Below, piece by piece: positions 61,437-64,000 of a stretch of 64,000 bases of DNA; position 1 is the stretch's first letter; each line of letters begins with the position of its first letter. The position numbers were made by a program, and so were the translations under genes. The notes beneath the pieces were generated by a model that saw only the letters and a list, made by a program, of their open reading frames with translations, was not told the origin of the DNA and ran no database searches. Source of the stretch: Antrodiella citrinella (lineage: Eukaryota; Basidiomycota; Agaricomycetes; Polyporales; Steccherinaceae); NCBI GenBank assembly GCA_004802725.1, contig SGPM01000035.1:62001-126000 (forward strand), in the 5' to 3' direction.

Positions 61437-63951
61437 ATGACCTCCATTGTCTGCTCGCCTTCCAGTAGCTTCACCTACACGTCGGCATACATGGATCGCT
61501 CATTTTCACGGGACTCGAACAGTGCTGGTGCCCCTCTCCCTCGTATCCCCCGCCGGTCTCCTCCTCTTCGTACTCAGTCCGCTTCTGCCGGTACTGTCAG
61601 CACCCTCCAGAGTCTTTTCGCGACACCGGTCTCCGCGAAGCTCGTCGTACAGCCCCCTACTCCCCCAAGCAAGAGCTCAAGCCCTCTTGGCAAGGCTGTC
61701 TTCCACGACGATGACGGTGCTTCGAGCTCTTCGTCGGGCTCAGAGTCTTATGTCGAGATTGGCACCAGGTCGCGGCGTACTCGCAGGCGGCACGATGTTT
61801 GCCCCCCGGAGCACTCCACCCCCACACCTGCCGTCCTCGCAGCCAAGCTGAGACAACAACACGGTATCAAGTGGCCGTCACGGGATGATTCATCGAGGGC
61901 TGCCGACCAAGACACGCCACGGGCATCTTTCGCGCAGAAGGCTGATCTCAGCCTGTTACGATTAAACTTGGACAACGATAACACCGTTTCCGCGTCAGCC
62001 GAGCCTACCCCTTCCTTGACCTCAGGTTCCACCGATGCAAGCTCTGCGTCTGTAGCACCACCGGCCTCCTATCGCTCTATTTCGCTCGGTCGTAAAAAGT
62101 CGGGTGAGCCGTTGAAGTCGTCTTTGAAATCACGACGACCGGTGGTCAGGGGTGATTTGTCAGTTATCACCGGAGCGCTCTCGAGTAAGAGCGAGCCAAG
62201 CACACCTACACATATCAAGTCGGTACATTTCGATGCACAGCTTGAGCATGTCAAGCTTTTCCTTGCCGAGCAGAAGCCTCTCGCCGTTTCTCGAGACGGC
62301 AGCCCCACCGACGACACCAGTGGCACCGACAGCGATTTCCCCTCATTCATCTTTGGTCAGTCCGAAGACGAGCGGATACGCAAGTCGCTCTCCATCAATG
62401 TCGTCAACCTTCCCCCTCGAGTCCCTGCTACCGCCGATGTCGCTTTGGAGTCGCTCGTCCTTGCTCAGGATGGGTCTTCCATGGTCGGTCGCATCCAAGT
62501 CCGCAATCTCGCGTTTGAAAAGTGGGTAGCGGTGCGATTTACTTTTGATTCATGGCAGACGACGAGCGAGGTCACGGCAAAGTACTTCGAGTCGATCCCA
62601 GGCGGGAATGTGGACCGTTTCACTTTCACCATCCGTTTGAACGACATGCTGAAGCGCATCGAGGAGAAGACTCTTTTCCTTGCTGTTCGCTATTCTGTCA
62701 CCGGACGCGAGATCTGGGACAACAACGGTGGGGACAACTACCAGGTCAAGTTCAAGGTTCAGCCTCTCAAGCCTGTCGCCACTCCGGCACCGAAGCTGCA
62801 AGTTGCTATTTCTACGCCTTCGCCTTCGTTGGACCGTGCGGGTAGCCCGAGCCGTGTAGCGGATTTGAAGAGCAAGTTGGAGCAGGTTGCGAGTAAGCAG
62901 GCAACAGTGGGTGGGATTTTGACGCAGGAGGCGAAGAGGTCACCGACGAAACTTCTGGCGGAAGACGAGAGTGCTTTCGCGCTCGCTTCCGACACCCCTC
63001 TGTCTTCCCGGTACGATTTCTCCACTTCATTCCGCAGCCCCTGGAAGTCCGAGTCACCGTTCGCAGCTGGCGACAGACCGAGGACGAGCACTTATCCCAA
63101 TGCGATGTGGTTCCCTCAGCGTCACGCGTTCCACGAGAAGAAGACCATCTCCGATCCTGCGTCCTTGACCCGAGGGTCTCCGCGTATCGCAGACGAAGAG
63201 TATTCCAGTCCATCGTCCCACTTCTTCATGAACGAGATTCCCGATATGAACGACACTCCCATGCCTGTGCTCTCTCGTCGCAAGTCTCGCAACCACGTTC
63301 GGGGCTATTTCGATATGGGCATCTCACCTGCTGCTTCTGTACGTCGGACTCCTCCTGGCTCACCCCGAGGCGAGTCGTCGATGCGGTTCAACTCGTTCCC
63401 ACCTGCGGCTGCACGGACATACGTCTCGTCACCGCCGTCTGGGAATGCAGATGCGCTGTTGCCGGTGTGGATGCGACAAAGAGGTAGTGAGGAGTCGACG
63501 CCTTCGGCCACGGATAGCAACACGTCGGGGTCGTCGCAGGAATCGTCGCCCGTGGACTCGCCGGTTGACTCGCCACCGTTTTGGTCAGGTAGCCCGACCC
63601 CCAACAGTTACAATGTGTTCTTGAGCAAGTGAGTATTTCGCGTTCGGTCTCATTGGACGTGTGCTGACTTTGTGGTGTCCTACCAGGTTTTGCTTTTTCA
63701 CTGGAGGTTCAGAAATGATGCTCGACGTACCCGATGTGCTGCAGCGATCCCATTCCGCGTCAAGCGTCGAGGAGTTGCTCTCATCACCGACGGCCGGGAA
63801 CGGACCTCGCGCATCCCCCATACACACGCCGACACGTTCCTCGAGCTTCGACAACGTCATCACGATGAGTGGGTCGACGACGCCTACAATGCACGGCATG
63901 TTCGACTCACCGTCACCGGCGCATGCGACGCCGGTCGCGTTCGTCCACTGA
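61437..63951 (+). CDS. PP1 regulatory subunit with CBM21 domain (Gac1/PPP1R3-like)
   Basis: Two exons (61437-63628 and 63687-63951) join AA|G (Lys-Phe-Cys) to about 818 residues. The N-terminal third is Ser/Pro-rich. A PP1-docking motif of the R/K-V-x-F type appears as KSVHFDAQLEHVKLFL (near 62218-62265). The CBM21 domain follows: LVLAQDGSSMVGRIQVRNLA, FEKWVAVRFTFDSW, DRFTFTIRLND and a final strand with IWDNNGGDNYQVKF. The C-terminal part is low complexity. The last exon encodes SASSVEELLSSPTAG. Such proteins tether protein phosphatase 1 to glycogen and activate glycogen synthase. ATG 61437 is the first start after a long leader. Part of exon 2 has a stray copy at 7838-8052. Confidence 0.88.
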
Positions 63952-64000
63952 TTGCGCCGTCTCCGTTTGTCGACACTCCACACGTATCATACATCTCTGG

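Overview
The window is nuclear DNA from a filamentous basidiomycete, most likely an agaricomycete. Genes sit on both strands with short gaps. Most are split by many introns of about 50-60 nt with GT...AG ends. The set includes fungal hallmarks: elongation factor eEF3, a Zn2Cys6 regulator, a trichodiene-synthase-like terpene cyclase, an Adp1-type ABCG transporter and OTT_1508-type deaminase relatives. One undetermined base (n) lies at 9384, inside an intron, so this is assembled draft sequence.

Layout. 1-4.4 kb: PITH-domain protein (cut by the window edge), a MIF-like tautomerase, RNase P/MRP subunit Pop7/Rpp20 and release factor eRF1. 5.3-7.7 kb: a decayed deaminase gene (copy A). 7.84-8.05 kb: a stray piece of the last exon of the gene at the far end of the window. 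8.4-13 kb: SAGA subunit Ada3 facing a Hos2/HDAC3-type deacetylase tail to tail. 13.5-18.8 kb: spartin/senescence-domain protein with an apparent frameshift, a degenerate NTPase-like gene and an M50B-like membrane protease. 19.2-27.8 kb: eEF3, V-ATPase subunit a and a glyoxalase-like protein. 28.8-31.1 kb: deaminase copy B in inverted orientation. 31.2-37.8 kb: an Mcp1-like mitochondrial membrane protein, the terpene synthase and the Zn2Cys6 regulator. 37.8-40.7 kb: a gene-poor stretch. 40.7-49.2 kb: adenylate kinase, a broken F-box gene, an intron-containing tRNA-Gly(GCC), OST48/Wbp1, Cox17 and an F-box-like protein. 50-56.5 kb: Adp1-type ABCG transporter, a broken RuvB-like 1 (Rvb1) copy and a single-pass membrane protein. 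57.9-59.2 kb: three degenerate tandem repeats of about 455-465 bp. 61.4-63.95 kb: a CBM21 protein-phosphatase-1 targeting subunit.

Most intact genes are housekeeping: translation (eRF1, eEF3), RNA processing (Pop7), chromatin (Ada3, Hos2), organelle and membrane functions (V-ATPase, OST48, Cox17, Adk1, Mcp1). They are interleaved with decaying accessory DNA. The strongest signals outside ordinary annotation are the inverted duplicated deaminase loci, the multiply disrupted Rvb1 copy, the displaced CBM21 exon and the tandem repeat array. I found no CRISPR, phage or bacterial-type mobile system, and no complete transposon.
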